NCBI RefSeq assembly: GCF_001039355.2
Contig: NW_019773958.1
Span: 846,663-910,662 of the forward strand
DNA from: Lingula anatina
Taxonomy: Eukaryota; Brachiopoda; Lingulata; Lingulida; Lingulidae
Length of the DNA stretch: 64,000 bases
Direction of reading: 5' to 3'
The notes beneath the pieces were generated by a model. That model worked only from the letters and a program-made list of their open reading frames with translations, made no database searches and was not told the DNA's origin. The translations under genes and the position numbers were made by a program. Below, piece by piece: positions 10,283 to 21,903 of the stretch (positions are counted from its first letter, which is position 1; each line of letters starts with the position of its first letter).

Positions 10283-11413
10283 TTAATAATCCAAAGGCTT
10301 ATCGATTTATTGGTTCAATAATAATAAAATTTGCATATGCTACTCTAAACGTTCTGTATGGCTATCTATAGTCAGAAAGTTCACTGAAATTTGGAGGTCC
10401 ATAGCTATAGGTCAACATCATCCAATACGAAACTTTGTAACATGTCTAAGGTATAATATCACGAGCACTCAAATCGATACATCCCTCACTGTTATATCAT
10501 AGGTGGCATATATAGGCCTAATGTTTAATCTCTTCAAGTTTTCGTAGTAGGCCTATGTCACGGGTTTGAGATATAGGGACGTAGAAATAGTCAGAAGGTT
10601 CAATAGTCCGAATGTTCACAATAGAACCTTCGGGCCATCGAACAACGAACCTTTGATCTAAAAACTGATAAAAATGTTACGATTTTTCGGGCCAATGAAC
10701 CTTCAGACTATCGAGACGCCCCCATTGAGATTATAACAGACTAAGATATAGGCCTAGTCTGCATGTTATATATAGGCCTACCGGTAGTTATTATAGTTAA
10801 ATTGTAACTTTTGCTACAATAATGATTTATTGTTAACACGCTTAAGTGTGCTGAAATGGATAGGTATTGATAAATCCAATACATACATATGGTTTATGAA
10901 GACAAAGTTAAATGTAAGATAGGTAGAAGGCTTTTTGTAACGCCTAGTAGTCGTAAGCTACTGTCAGCTGTACTTAGGCCTAATGTGATCTACTGGTGGT
11001 ATTACAGTCATGCCTCGACCATTTTCACACAAGAAGTTTGGACTTCTTGTGTACGTTCATCTTTATTTAATTGTTTAAAGCTGAAAAAAGTAGATCTCAG
11101 TATTACAAGAAACTTCTCGCCCCTTTACGTGATGTATATTGAGGAAGAATCTGAAAACAATCCAAGTACAACGGGCACGGTAGGTTCGAGATTGGATTTG
11201 GCTCCGGTAGTAGCCAATAGGTGGCAGCACTAGAGAAGTTGTTACATTGATATCTCGAATGATAGACTTGCTTTTAAGCGTTGAAAGGACTGCTTTTAAA
11301 AGATGCAATTATTTGAATATTTGAAGACACAAACAACCTTGACGAAAAGAATCTCTTTAATTTGGATATTGCTTGATGATGGATTAGATGTAATTTAAAC
11401 TCTGGTTGCATCG
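10283..11413. other. Intergenic stretch rich in TAGGCCTA
   Basis: No credible gene. The octamer TAGGCCTA or close variants occurs repeatedly (near 10515, 10549, 10750, 10774 and 10976). The frame at 10889-11233 starts with ATG but has no recognisable domain or homology signal. Confidence 0.4.
11214..11230 (+). promoter_or_regulatory. CTCF-like motif
   Basis: CCAATAGGTGGCAGCAC closely fits the bilaterian CTCF core (CCASYAGRKGGCRS). It lies about 190 bp before the tRNA-Met gene. Motif match only. Confidence 0.35.
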
Positions 11414-11418
11414 TAACA

Positions 11419-11507
11419 GCCTCGATAGCGCAGTAGGCAGCGCGTCAGTCTCATAATCAATATGTCGGGCAATCTGAAGGTCGTGAGTTCGATCCTCACT
11501 CGGGGCA
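11419..11507 (+). tRNA. tRNA-Met (CAT), elongator, with a 16-nt intron
   Basis: The acceptor arm GCCTCGA pairs with TCGGGGC plus discriminator A at 11507. The A box is AGCGCAGTAGGC and the B box GTTCGATCC. The anticodon CAT is at 11452-11454 in the loop CTCATAA. An extra 16 nt (11456-11471) follows position 37, the canonical site of nuclear tRNA introns; without them the tRNA is a standard 73 nt. T-runs for Pol III termination follow at 11512 and beyond. An open frame on the opposite strand is only a shadow of this gene. A tRNA-derived repeat copy is possible, but all arms are intact. Confidence 0.88.
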
Positions 11508-12655
11508 GTGTTCTTTTGTGTTTTTGGAAAATATTTGAACGGATTATTGTTGTCTACCAAATGCACGAATTACCCAAAACTTGGGCATAAGAACTTATAT
11601 CGTTATTATGTCCAAGCCCAAAACAATCACACCAATCAGAACCCATGTCCTTCCCGGATGCAGTTTGAATTTTAAATGTCTATATAATTTTAAATGTCTG
11701 TGGACAAACAATCATTCAAAAGAAAGAAGAATTTGATAAGTTCGCAGTCTGCAAAAGATCTCACCAAAGAGCTGAAGCAACCGCCTTCTAACAATGTAAA
11801 TTTTAATTTTTGAGAAATGGCTAAGAAACTGAGAAATCCATATAGGTGTCAGCATGAAAAAAATACAAATTCAGAAAAATAAGGAAAGAGAATCCTCAAG
11901 ATCAACTTCCCGAAACCACCAAAGGACAAGTGATAAATGAAGCAAACCTAAGGACGATAGATGCCATGTTAGTGCATGCGCCAAGACTATGCCAAGACTT
12001 GCTACTAGTCTATCATGGCTATCCAGCCGATTATCTACCTACCAGAAGCCCTTGAACGGCTTCAGACAGTCCTAGCAGTTACAAAATCGGTTGAAGTAAA
12101 GGTAAAGTGGGTATTTTGAAGGTCCTTCAACCGATTTGGTCACCGTAGAACAGGGGGTGAAACACCTGGCAGGTGCTCTGGTCGAGGTTGTAGGTTACCA
12201 CTGTTCTGGAGAGCCTTACTTCCCCATTTCAATGATTAATTGCTTTTAACTGTGGCGGGGAGATGCAGGAAACAGGCGAGTAGTAGTGGTGGTGATTGCT
12301 CTGTCAAAGATTAAATCATATCTGTCACCAGCTGAAGAGATCCTGGTGGAAAGGGAGCCCCAATACCCGAAGAAATAGGTGATTTGTGGAAATCTCGTGT
12401 CAAAGAAAATGAAGATATAAATTGATGCTAGTTATTTGTGGAGCTGAATCTTCCCTTTGACGCCGACTTAATGTCATTCAATTGAAAATCGTAGTATGTT
12501 TTATCCTGATATTTTGGTTATTTATTCTTTCCAGCTATTTGCTGTATTTTTACATCAACCTTATGATATGCAAAGGGATGCAAAGTTTCCGATACGGGAA
12601 ACAGACAGAGAAGGCATCAGACACCGTGGTAATAAAGTCTATATAAAGAAAAAAG
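11508..12655. other. Intergenic between tRNA and GPCR, with one hairpin
   Basis: No coding frame of note. A perfect 13-bp inverted repeat, AAATCGGTTGAAG (12084-12096) and CTTCAACCGATTT (12125-12137), encloses 28 nt. TTTATT on the plus strand near 12660 offers a polyadenylation signal for the minus-strand GPCR. Confidence 0.45.
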
Positions 12656-12769
12656 ATTTTATTTTATTTATTTTATCGTATGAACAGGTCAAGACTTTAA
12701 AGACTATTGCCAGAAACAATTCCTTAAATCATCTACATCCCGAGTTAAGGCCTCTTTACATACAAAAAA

Positions 12770-14245
12770 TCATTTCGCTTGTTGAAGGTTAACATTTGAA
12801 GTATCCTTTGGTTCATTAAAAGCAGTAGTACTACTTCCGCTACTGCAGTCTGATCCATAGTCAGACTCTCTGCCGTCGTCTTGATCCCTTTTCTCTTCCA
12901 CCCGTTCTTGCAGAATGACTTTGGTTGTGTTTTTAAGCTCCGCAGTATTTGAAGAAATAGTTTGCTTTTCTCTTTCAGGCTTACTTTTAAAGATAATATG
13001 TGGTTTTTGTATTTTGACACAGAGCACACTTTTTGAAGCGTTTCGGATAAGTTTGTTGTGTGTGAAATAGATAACAGGTTTTATGACGGTGCTGAGATGG
13101 GTTAACCACACTGACGCGACCCAGGCGCTGTCAGGCACAATAAAGGACACCTCTAGTAAATCGAGATAGTTGAGCACAATGAATGGAAACCACAATATCA
13201 TATACATAAATACCGTTATCAGTACCGTTGCAGATAGGTTAGTGTCTGTCATATAACTTGATATTGACGTAGCCCTTTGTCTCTTGTTTACTTGTATTTT
13301 TTCATCTACGACTGAAGGTGTAAACCTTTTGTTGTTTTTGCTACAGTCCGTTATTTGACAGTTCTCCCCATTTAAAATGTATTTATTTACTGGGAAGTTT
13401 TGAAAACGAATTTGTTGCCTGCGAAATCTTTTCCCGTAGCTCTCACTGATTAATGTATTTTCCTGGCCCTTTTCTTTATTTTCTCTATTTTTCGATCTCT
13501 GTTTTTCATTCTCTGACATTTGTGTAGGTGAAACTGAACCGTGCTGCTGACGCAGTTTGCAGAAGTGTGAAATAAAGCACATAAAAATACCAACCACGGG
13601 AACAACGTAGCCTATTACAAGAACGAAGTACAACTGTGCAATACTTTTTTCAAAGTTCAGGCCACATTGAAATTGTTTAGAAAAGTATACGTATCCTCCC
13701 CAGCCAATAAGGGGCAAAATTGCAGTAACTAGATCAAATACCCAAAGGGTAAAAATAATTATCAAGGACGACGTTTGGTTGAATATTTCCTTGTGTTTGT
13801 CCGTGAGACCTGTTTTCATAGCCCTTTCTGCAACAATGATTACGAAGTTGTGAACCGATGTCAGAAAAACAAACACACCCAAGACGCCTTGCAGACGACA
13901 CAGCCCATCTCCCAGAATCCACCGCGAGAGGACAACTGAGATCAATGTAAAAAGCGACCACAGCAAGCCCCCAGCGATGTCGACACAAGCCAGGTTAACC
14001 ATGAAATAATGAGGAGCACGTTGAAGTTCCTTAGATCTTACACCCACAAATACAAATAAACTGTTTAATACAATGTTTGATGTCAAAATAAATGCCAGTG
14101 ACACTCCTAGTATAGCTGTTACGGAGACCTCCGTAGAAGCATTGGATCCTTCAAAGATGGTACTATTTGCGACTGTCGTTGTTACGTTCCAAGTTGCATT
14201 TGTCGTGGACGCACTTACGAATATGGTGGCATTATAGGTGGCCAT
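12770..14245 (-). CDS. Orphan rhodopsin-family (class A) GPCR, intronless
   Basis: 491 residues with seven hydrophobic segments. The extracellular N-terminus (1-40) holds many N-glycosylation sequons. TM1 is about 43-68 with its conserved Asn, and TM2 ends with a leucine/alanine-rich stretch. TM3 starts after the conserved Cys in LGDGLC and ends in AERA, so the D/ERY box reads E-R-A. FQCGL supplies the second-loop disulfide Cys. The third cytoplasmic loop is very long (about 110 residues, K/E/N-rich). TM6 has LWFPF in place of CWxP, and TM7 has KPVIYF in place of NPxxY. A basic helix-8 region (HNKLIRNASK) and an acidic/Ser tail follow. The ligand is unknown; it loosely resembles orphan amine/GPR161-type receptors. 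The E-R-A and K-P motifs are unusual, but the frame is intact throughout, so this is not a pseudogene. Confidence 0.85.
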   Translation of the reverse strand: MATYNATIFVSASTTNATWNVTTTVANSTIFEGSNASTEVSVTAILGVSLAFILTSNIVLNSLFVFVGVRSKELQRAPHYFMVNLACVDIAGGLLWSLFTLISVVLSRWILGDGLCRLQGVLGVFVFLTSVHNFVIIVAERAMKTGLTDKHKEIFNQTSSLIIIFTLWVFDLVTAILPLIGWGGYVYFSKQFQCGLNFEKSIAQLYFVLVIGYVVPVVGIFMCFISHFCKLRQQHGSVSPTQMSENEKQRSKNRENKEKGQENTLISESYGKRFRRQQIRFQNFPVNKYILNGENCQITDCSKNNKRFTPSVVDEKIQVNKRQRATSISSYMTDTNLSATVLITVFMYMILWFPFIVLNYLDLLEVSFIVPDSAWVASVWLTHLSTVIKPVIYFTHNKLIRNASKSVLCVKIQKPHIIFKSKPEREKQTISSNTAELKNTTKVILQERVEEKRDQDDGRESDYGSDCSSGSSTTAFNEPKDTSNVNLQQAK

Positions 14246-17200
14246 AGCTATTAAATCAGTGTAAATTATTGTAACGAATTCAGATGCCTCGTAGTCTTGT
14301 CATCAGTCTATGATCTTAGGTCTACCATGCAGGTTTTCCGTCATGTTGGCGAGCATTTTATCTTTGGGTATTTCACAGCAGCCCTTAAAAGATGACATAT
14401 GATGAAAGAAATTTCAGTAACGTTGATACTTTGACTCGCGATTGAAGTGAGTTTAGTTCCAACACGATATGTTTTCTCCGAGGTTGAAGCGTTTATGTGA
14501 ATTCCAAAATGCTCGACATGTGCCAAAATGTCTCATCGGCTGAGCTAGGCCGCTTCCCAGTGTCCGGGTGGGAAAAAAACTTGCTAAAATCTGTAAAATT
14601 CTCCGTCTTTGAGGTCTAACAAATTACACTCATGTCCACAATTATTGTGTTCTCCATCTTGCTAAACTGATATCGATCTGCCATCTGTATTTTTGTCAAT
14701 ACGACATCCTTAGCGACGCTCACTGTTCTTCAAACTGACAAAAGTATTGTACTAGTATGTCTTATACTTGATGGTCCTGTAACCATTATACAGGACGCCA
14801 CTTAAGCACAGTGCTACAATGTGTACTGAAAGTTACAGTTAAAGTACAAAAGTGATTTAACATTTTGGTTTACTTATTAAGTTTTGATTAACACGGCAGG
14901 CGAAAGGGTTGCTAGCTGAAGAGGATACCTTGCAACAGTCCTTTTTTCACCTCGGTAGATTGTTTTTGTAATTTTTTTAATGAACAATAAATATTAAGTA
15001 AACCGTGGAATCATACAAAAATTTAAGAAACGTAGCAAAGAAATCATTACCACAGCATTAACATAAAACAAGCACAGAGCTAGTAACAAGCAATGCGTAT
15101 TCGCTACATGGGACCTCATCAAAGACTATTGATTTTAGAACTACTGAATCATGATGAATTGGCAGTCCAAGTTACTTCATTATAAGGGCATTGAACTGTA
15201 AAGCCAATGGCAAAATGCGCGTGGGCAGACGTACATTGTGTAAGAGGGTGATATAGTACAAATTTCGCAATAAATGAGTCAGTTTTAATTTTTATATAAA
15301 AATTAATTTGGGGAGTTTGATCGCTTATGCATATAAATTGTTCTTAATACATCCGTATGCTTGTTGATAAAAATTGTTTGTTAATCTTTTGATAACACGG
15401 GTTATTGTTTGTGTCCAGATGTTTTTGTAATTCGTTTCATGTGACCCATAAAACAAAACCCTCAAGCTCACGTGCGTGTCACTTGAGGAAAAAAATGGTG
15501 ATATCCAAGTTGATCCCGTGATTTTAGTCAAAGCGACATGCGCGTCACTTCAGGGAACAAAACTGGTGATAGCCAAGTTAATCCCGTGATTTTAGTCAAA
15601 GCGACAGATACACTTTTTCAGCTGTTTCAACATTTCTACCCGCTTTTGCATCCCGATCACTTTTAATTATTTATTTAATCGTGCTCAATTCCTTATTTAA
15701 AGAAGAGGTAACAGCACTTCAAGAACGCTGCACACATTATATAGCCCATTTTCACCACACACGCACGCACGCACGCACATGCACAGCTTTACTCAGAACA
15801 ATATGAACAATTAATATGTCCGGGTCTCCGAGAAGTGGATCATTTTTCTTTGTCTCGTTACGCAGTCCTATTCCTGTTTGTCGGGTTTGTGTCCTACGAT
15901 ATTGCCCAAGGTGATATTTATCTAGGACCCGTAGTACTAGTTCGGCAAGCCCTAATTTTAATCAGCAGTGGGTGGCCGGAGTCGTTTACTGTCGTCAACT
16001 ACCCTATACCGTGGGTTTTCGTCTGGATTTTCACAGCTTTCTCTAGCAGTTACGAAATTGGACGAAGGACGAAAATCTTTCATTCCAATTTTGTAACAGC
16101 TAAAGAAACTATAGCCATCAACTACCTATTCTTGAACAACGAATGACCCGAGTTGTTATCCTCGATCATCTCTGTATCTGATCCGAAATGACATTGTGTC
16201 GCTGAAATCGTGTCATGTCCTAGGACGTTTTTGTGAGATTCTTACTAACGGAGCTATATTAAGACCGTGATCCGATTCACGATCGAAATGTATCACCCAT
16301 GTATTGTTCAATGCGTGTGGTAAACACAATACAATATTTACATCATGTGCACTTCTAACATTACTTTGGGTATTTCAAAACCATGGTCACGCATGAAATC
16401 AAAGGAATTGAAAGATGCTATTGTATTTATAGTCACGTGTATTTGGTAATGTTTGTCCCCAATTCTAGACTTTTTTTAAATATTGCGAAATGACCACATA
16501 TCGATCAGTTTATTTTCATGTACAAATTGATATTATTATGCTGTGATTCATTTATTACTTCACTGTTACTTGAATGAGGTGGGGGGGGGGGGGGTATTGC
16601 GCGCCCATGGTAAGTCGAAACTTGACTGAGTGAACTGCAGTTCACCCCGACGGATCAAAATAGGCGACTTCCAAAGAAACCCAGCGACCACATACCTTTA
16701 TGTATGTCATTAAATTTCATCTTTATTCTTACTTAGAAAGAACAGAAAGTCAACATTGGACTGATTGGAGGCATAGGGGCATGCCAGTATAATATAGACC
16801 TACTATATTCATTTTATTTTTACATCTTAAACTGAAGAATTTGATTTTATCATTAGGGCTTTTAATCACTTTTAAGAGTTCCGTCAGTATTCAAATTTTG
16901 ATATAGATATTGTACATGTTTTAACTAAATACTACTACTAATAATAACTATTATTATTGTTTGTACAAGATTCTTTTTCAGTCCGTATGTCAGTCTGTGT
17001 CAGTCGAGCTGATCGAGGTGCAGGATACATGAGAGCGAGAGAGAGCTGTCGGCTGAGTTGAGCTTAACTTAATTTCTATACAAACTCCTTAGGTCGGTTT
17101 ATTTTAGCTCTATATATAATGAATTCAAGCTGGTCAATTCAGTTGAACCTATGATTTTCACATGGGTTGTAAAACCAGTTGAACTCGGCTACCTTTTCCG

Positions 17201-18880
17201 TCGTTCAATTTCGGTGGTCACTTTACTGACTTCAAACTATTGGATTATTTCCATTTTCTTTAACCCGTTTAACTCTTGATCTAAGAAAAAAAAAGCATAC
17301 ATAGACTGTGACATATGTGAATGAAAAAACTTATAAAATCCAATAAAAGATCCCAGGGAAAATCAGTTTATCCACATTTTTATTCGCGGTGCACACTTTT
17401 TTTTTTATAAAATGCCACGTGAGCCTTTCATTTCGCAATGCTTGAAAATGCCCTCGCCGATATGCATTTTATCTCTTTATCTATGGCTATATCAACGTTG
17501 TAGGTAGATAGCTTCATATGTGTGCTCTGCTGAGTGGTAAATATAGCCCAGGTAACATTTATATAGGACTGTAAGCTGAAGGTAAGTGCACGATATATAT
17601 TTAGCATTTTCTGTTCAGTGGTTTGTCGCGGGGGGGGGGGGGACATTGAATTAAATAAAGACAACAATGTATATATTCAGTAAGTACAATGTTATGATAC
17701 TACTGAAAGCCAATCTGACAAGTAAAGATTGGATCTTTTTTTATTTTTTCTTGAACTGTTCAAGTACTTTGATACTGTCTTAAAGTGTCAAGTGGACTGT
17801 AGCAATATTCCCGCCTGCCAACCCCTGAAAATTTTTGTGGCAGCTTTGGTGATTCTCACGACCCTCTGTCTCTAACCTGTTTGCGATATGCTGTGTGCAA
17901 ACTGTTGCGTGCCTGGTGTATTTTTACCCCAAAAGAGATATCCCGTGACCTCTATAATCATGTCTGTATTCGCCCTTGCGTGCAAAAATGAAAATTGTGT
18001 GCAAAACAAGATAGCAAAAATCTAGGGACTTGGCTAGCTAATGAATGAATATAGGTAGTGTAGCGATAAATTAATGTAACAAATTATTTTGATCAGACAA
18101 CCTAGATGCAACTTACATTTGCTTAATTTAAAGATAACAAATCGACCCATTATTTATACTATTCTTTAAAAAACTGCTTTTCTTTTCAAATCGTACACCG
18201 AAAAAATTATTGCGTAATTAAATATATGTAATAGACAAACATTACTTACTATACAAGTAGCTCTTGAACCTTTTTGGCGTTGTGTTGAGAAACTTCTCCG
18301 ACCTACTTAGTATTATTAAGTATATATACATGTCGAGCATAATACTCTTGTGAACAATACGGGAAGAGAACGGAAGAAAATGCGTGGAGGAAGTATTATT
18401 GTTGTTTACGATAAGGAAATTAGCTAACGTACAGGAAAAGCGCAATTAAGCCGATGGGAAAAAAAAAGAGATTTCTAAATATCACCTTATTATGCAGTCT
18501 TCATGAAATTATGTATAATACAGAACCGATGCTTCCTTATTTTCAAATTTCTGAACGTGCCCGTGCATATACCAGTTTATTAAAAATGAAAAATTATAGC
18601 ACTGAATCAGCAGTTCATTGAAAGCGTTGCGACGAAAACATTGGGTTATATTATGTCATATTATTTTAAACGTCGCACAAAAAAAAAAAAAGATAAGAAA
18701 AATCAGTGTAATCTATTACTTGTTGTTTACGATTAAAAATTAGCTAGGATGAAGTAATAACACAAAAAAGTCGGAAAAATGTAAAGATTTCCTTTTGTTA
18801 TTTTGTGTAAGCTATATGTATTTTTGTATATTCTAGAACACTCGATACGAAATAAACACGATCAACCCGTGCCGTCCTCG
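14246..18880. other. Intergenic between GPCR and fos
   Basis: No gene recognised. Contents include a two-copy 66-bp tandem repeat (15474-15605), an ACGC microsatellite near 15761-15780, a G14 run at 16581-16594 and a G13 run at 17630-17642. The open frame at 15835-16146 is hydrophobic but starts with GTG and matches nothing known. The left part should hold the GPCR promoter and the right part distal fos control DNA. Confidence 0.4.
15474..15605. repeat. 66-bp tandem repeat, two copies
   Basis: Both units end in CCCGTGATTTTAGTCAAAGC plus GAC and begin GCGYGTCACTT. They differ at several positions. Confidence 0.7.
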
Positions 18881-18884
18881 TTTT

Positions 18885-18894
18885 CCTTATATGG
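18885..18894 (+). promoter_or_regulatory. CArG box / serum response element upstream of fos
   Basis: CCTTATATGG is a perfect CC(A/T)6GG SRF site. An Ets-type AGGA core on the other strand lies just upstream (GTCCTC, about 18875). It sits about 290 bp before the TATA box, close to the placing of the SRE in vertebrate c-fos. The match is exact; its function is inferred. Confidence 0.6.
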
Positions 18895-19136
18895 CATAAT
18901 TGATTCCACCTCAATACATAATAAGCTTATTTACATGTCAATTTGCTACCCTATTGGTCCAGGTCAGAAAGTGGGCTAGCTCGAGCGTCATAACTTGTTT
19001 ATGTGCCAAGGGCAACTGCATAACATGTAGTGTGACGCCAGCAGAGTTCAGTTTGATACCGAGGCTAGTGTACTTTGCACCCAGATTTTCAGCACAGCAC
19101 CAACCAAGGATTTGAATATAGCTATGAGTAATGTTA

Positions 19137-19225
19137 CTAAAAATAGCAACATGACCAATAGTGAGTGAGTAATATATAAACGAATAGAAGGATTCCCTAG
19201 CAGAAACAGTAGAGCAAGTGAGTCA
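19137..19225 (+). promoter_or_regulatory. fos core promoter: MEF2-like site, CCAAT, TATA box, AP-1 site
   Basis: CTAAAAATAG (19137-19146) is a MEF2 consensus. CCAAT is at 19154-19158 and TATATAAA at 19173-19180, predicting transcription from about 19205. TGAGTCA (19219-19225), an AP-1 site, would lie just inside the transcript and could allow autoregulation. No ATG occurs between 19205 and the fos start codon at 19383. Confidence 0.6.
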
Positions 19226-19382
19226 TAAGGATCACAAATTCACAATCAGAACGGGGATTCTCGCCAGTCGGAACTAATTTAAATATCAAGGGCACCCCAG
19301 TAGTGGAATTTGGAATACAGAACATTGGACATAGGAAACATTTACGGATATAACAAAGAATTAAGCGAGGTTTTTACAAGAA

Positions 19383-21903
19383 ATGTATAATATGCCTACT
19401 AGCTCAGACAGCGATTCAAAGTACACCGTAGCAGATATACTGTCTTCCATGGCTAAGGGGGAACCCGTTACTCCAACAGTAAGTATCAAATGTTTTTACA
19501 TTTAGATATTTTGTATTCAGTTAATTCCATATAGCACGACTGAGAGGTTCATCAAAATTTACGGCGACCAAGCTGTAGTAGCTCGATCATGGCGTGGCTG
19601 TGTATCGTACGCCAAAGCCTATCCTTACATATGCGTCCCAGATCGCGGTCAGTCGCATTCTCTGTGTAAATATTAAATTGATTACATCATTTTGCACCTG
19701 AAAGAACACTGGGCACCTTAATAATGGTCGTTAAAACAAGGGGTGGCGGTTGTGTGGGGGCATGGAAGGCGGTTCAACCAACCGGGATCTTTGACTGCCT
19801 TGCAAAGTGGTGCGATGACCTACTTAAACACCAGGCCCAGAAATACTTGTGGTTTTGGTGACTTTTATCGGGTAGTCCACTTCCTACTTTTGAAAACTAC
19901 GGTTCACTTCTACCAATCTTTAGGAAAATATTTATTTCGTGATATATGTAAATCAAACAGCTTCTATCAAAGGATCAAATTCGAAATTTTAGTATTCATT
20001 ATTTGATCAAGAATTTATGGATCGCCGTCCCGACCAATTTAGTAATTTACCATCCTGTTCATTGCAGTTTTCTGGAGTACACATCCCCTCGTTCAGCACT
20101 GTGATTTCTACCCCGACTTCCATATTGACTCCAACTACTATAGCCAGCCTGGAGCAGACATTTTTGGATTTATCTATGCCGGCAGTCAGCACCGGAATGA
20201 CACAGAGTGGATTTGTACCACCGGTTGTGGACCCAAGCTGTTCCAATTCTAGATACAGCTATGAACCTGATGAAGACAGTATGAGCTCAACGAGCACAGA
20301 CCCAGACTGGATGCCCACACACGGACCTAAAAGAAGCCGTAACAGTGAAGGAAAAACTGGAGTGAATTACTCTGAGCTTGCCAAGAAATACCCAAGCACC
20401 AGAAGGCGGAATCTCAAGAACGAACAGGTGAGTTTTATGTCTGACCCTGAATATTTTCAATATTATATCAGCACAGTTCCAGGATTGATTAATTAATTAT
20501 TCCAGCGAATTTTTGATTAAATATTTGCTATAGCAAAGTACTTAATTAAGTTATCATATTACATAAGAAACGGTAATATATAAAATTGGCTTAGATCCAA
20601 ATCCAATTTTAATGTTAGCTTATCAAGAAAATAAATATAATTACACTCAGGGAAAACACTAGCTAGTACTGACATCAATTCATCGAATATTTCTTCGTGG
20701 TCTGAGTTACGAGTCAGCTGTTTTGTTCTTCCGACCGGCTCATAAACTTCCGGTTCATGAATACCTGACGTATAGCATAGTAATGTTGGGAAGGTCAGAA
20801 AGAGGCGGTAAACAACCCAGTTAGAGTGAAGTCAGGACAAAGACTTAACTGTAGAGATTTTCCAGTCGGTCAACCCCTGAGTTGAATTTACAGTTTGACT
20901 TCTCGTGACAGGTGTTATAAACATGTCTTATTTTCGTCATCAGGTACCTCCCGAGGAGGAAGAGAGGAGGCGATTGAGGAGAGAAAGAAACAAAATTGCT
21001 GCTGCTAAATGCCGTCAAAGACGGGTGGACGTTACGAACACTTTGTTAACGGTAAGTTTATTTAAATACATATATTTACATTTTTTTAATTTTAAATGGA
21101 AGAATCTTCAGCATATTTGGCCTTTTTCTTGGAGGTGTTAAAATTTAAAAGCCATACAAAAGAAAAACGATAAATGTCCAAGATTCAAAAGAAAATGCCC
21201 CCTCCATTTGATGTGTTATAAAAACTAACATTCTTGACATACCTTTATGAGATGGTTATCTTACCTGTGTAATGGCCACATAAATTAAGATGCCATTTGT
21301 CAGTCCTGAAGGATATGGAACGAGACAAGTACTCATGAATAAATGTCACTTAGAACCACTAAGTAATTACCATCAATGAAGCAAGTGCTTTGTATTTATC
21401 TTACTATTTCATGCAGGAATATAGAAGTTATGATTTATTTTACATTTCTTCAGGAAACTGACGGTTTGGAGGATCAAAAAGCATCCCTTGAACAAGAGAT
21501 CCAAAGTCTACAGCAACAGAAGGAACAGCTTGAGTTCCTCCTCCAAGCACACAAACCCGTATGCAAGCACGACATTAAAGCGCCCAAACAGCAGGAGAGA
21601 AAGAGCATCATTGTGAAAGCAGAGCCAAGCAGCACAGTGTCTTCCTGTCAGGGGAGCAAAGGTGCTACCTCTCGCCCAAACTCCCTTCCTCTCGCCGAGT
21701 CTAGAACTGCAGTGACGGCAGCCACTGGGGTGTCGATATCAACCCCTTCCAATGGAATCTTCACATTCGGCTTTGACACCATGGTTGACGGCCATACAGG
21801 TCTGACTCCAGTCACGGGACCAAGCTGTGCAAGCCAAGTCCAGAGAGGATCCAGTGACAGCAGTCCCGACACGCTGAACTCGCCAACTTTAATATCTTTG
21901 TGA
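19383..21903 (+). CDS. fos: Fos, AP-1 bZIP transcription factor (four coding exons)
   Basis: Exons 19383-19478, 20068-20427, 20944-21051 and 21454-21903 all join in phase 0 at GT-AG borders and give 337 residues. Exon 1 (32 codons, [13 protein letters not shown]...) is easily missed. The basic region (about 160-183) has the Fos signature [16 protein letters not shown]. The zipper has Leu at 186, 193, 200, 207 and 214, then His 221, and ends in the Fos-like [12 protein letters not shown]. The basic region is its own 108-nt exon, as in vertebrate FOS. A VKAEP sumoylation-type motif lies after the zipper. The C-terminus, NSPTLISL, matches the SPTLLAL end of vertebrate c-Fos, which carries an ERK site and controls stability. 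Fos dimerises with Jun on TGA(C/G)TCA sites in the nucleus. An SRE and TATA box lie upstream and AU-rich 3'UTR downstream, so immediate-early regulation is likely. Confidence 0.94.

Noticed and set aside
10889-11233. 114-residue frame starting with ATG
   Set aside because: No domain, no codon or context evidence, and it lies in a repeat-rich stretch.
11384-11566. Minus-strand 60-residue protein
   Set aside because: It is the antisense translation of the tRNA-Met gene.
15835-16146. Hydrophobic 103-residue frame
   Set aside because: It begins with GTG, has no family resemblance and no splice or promoter support.
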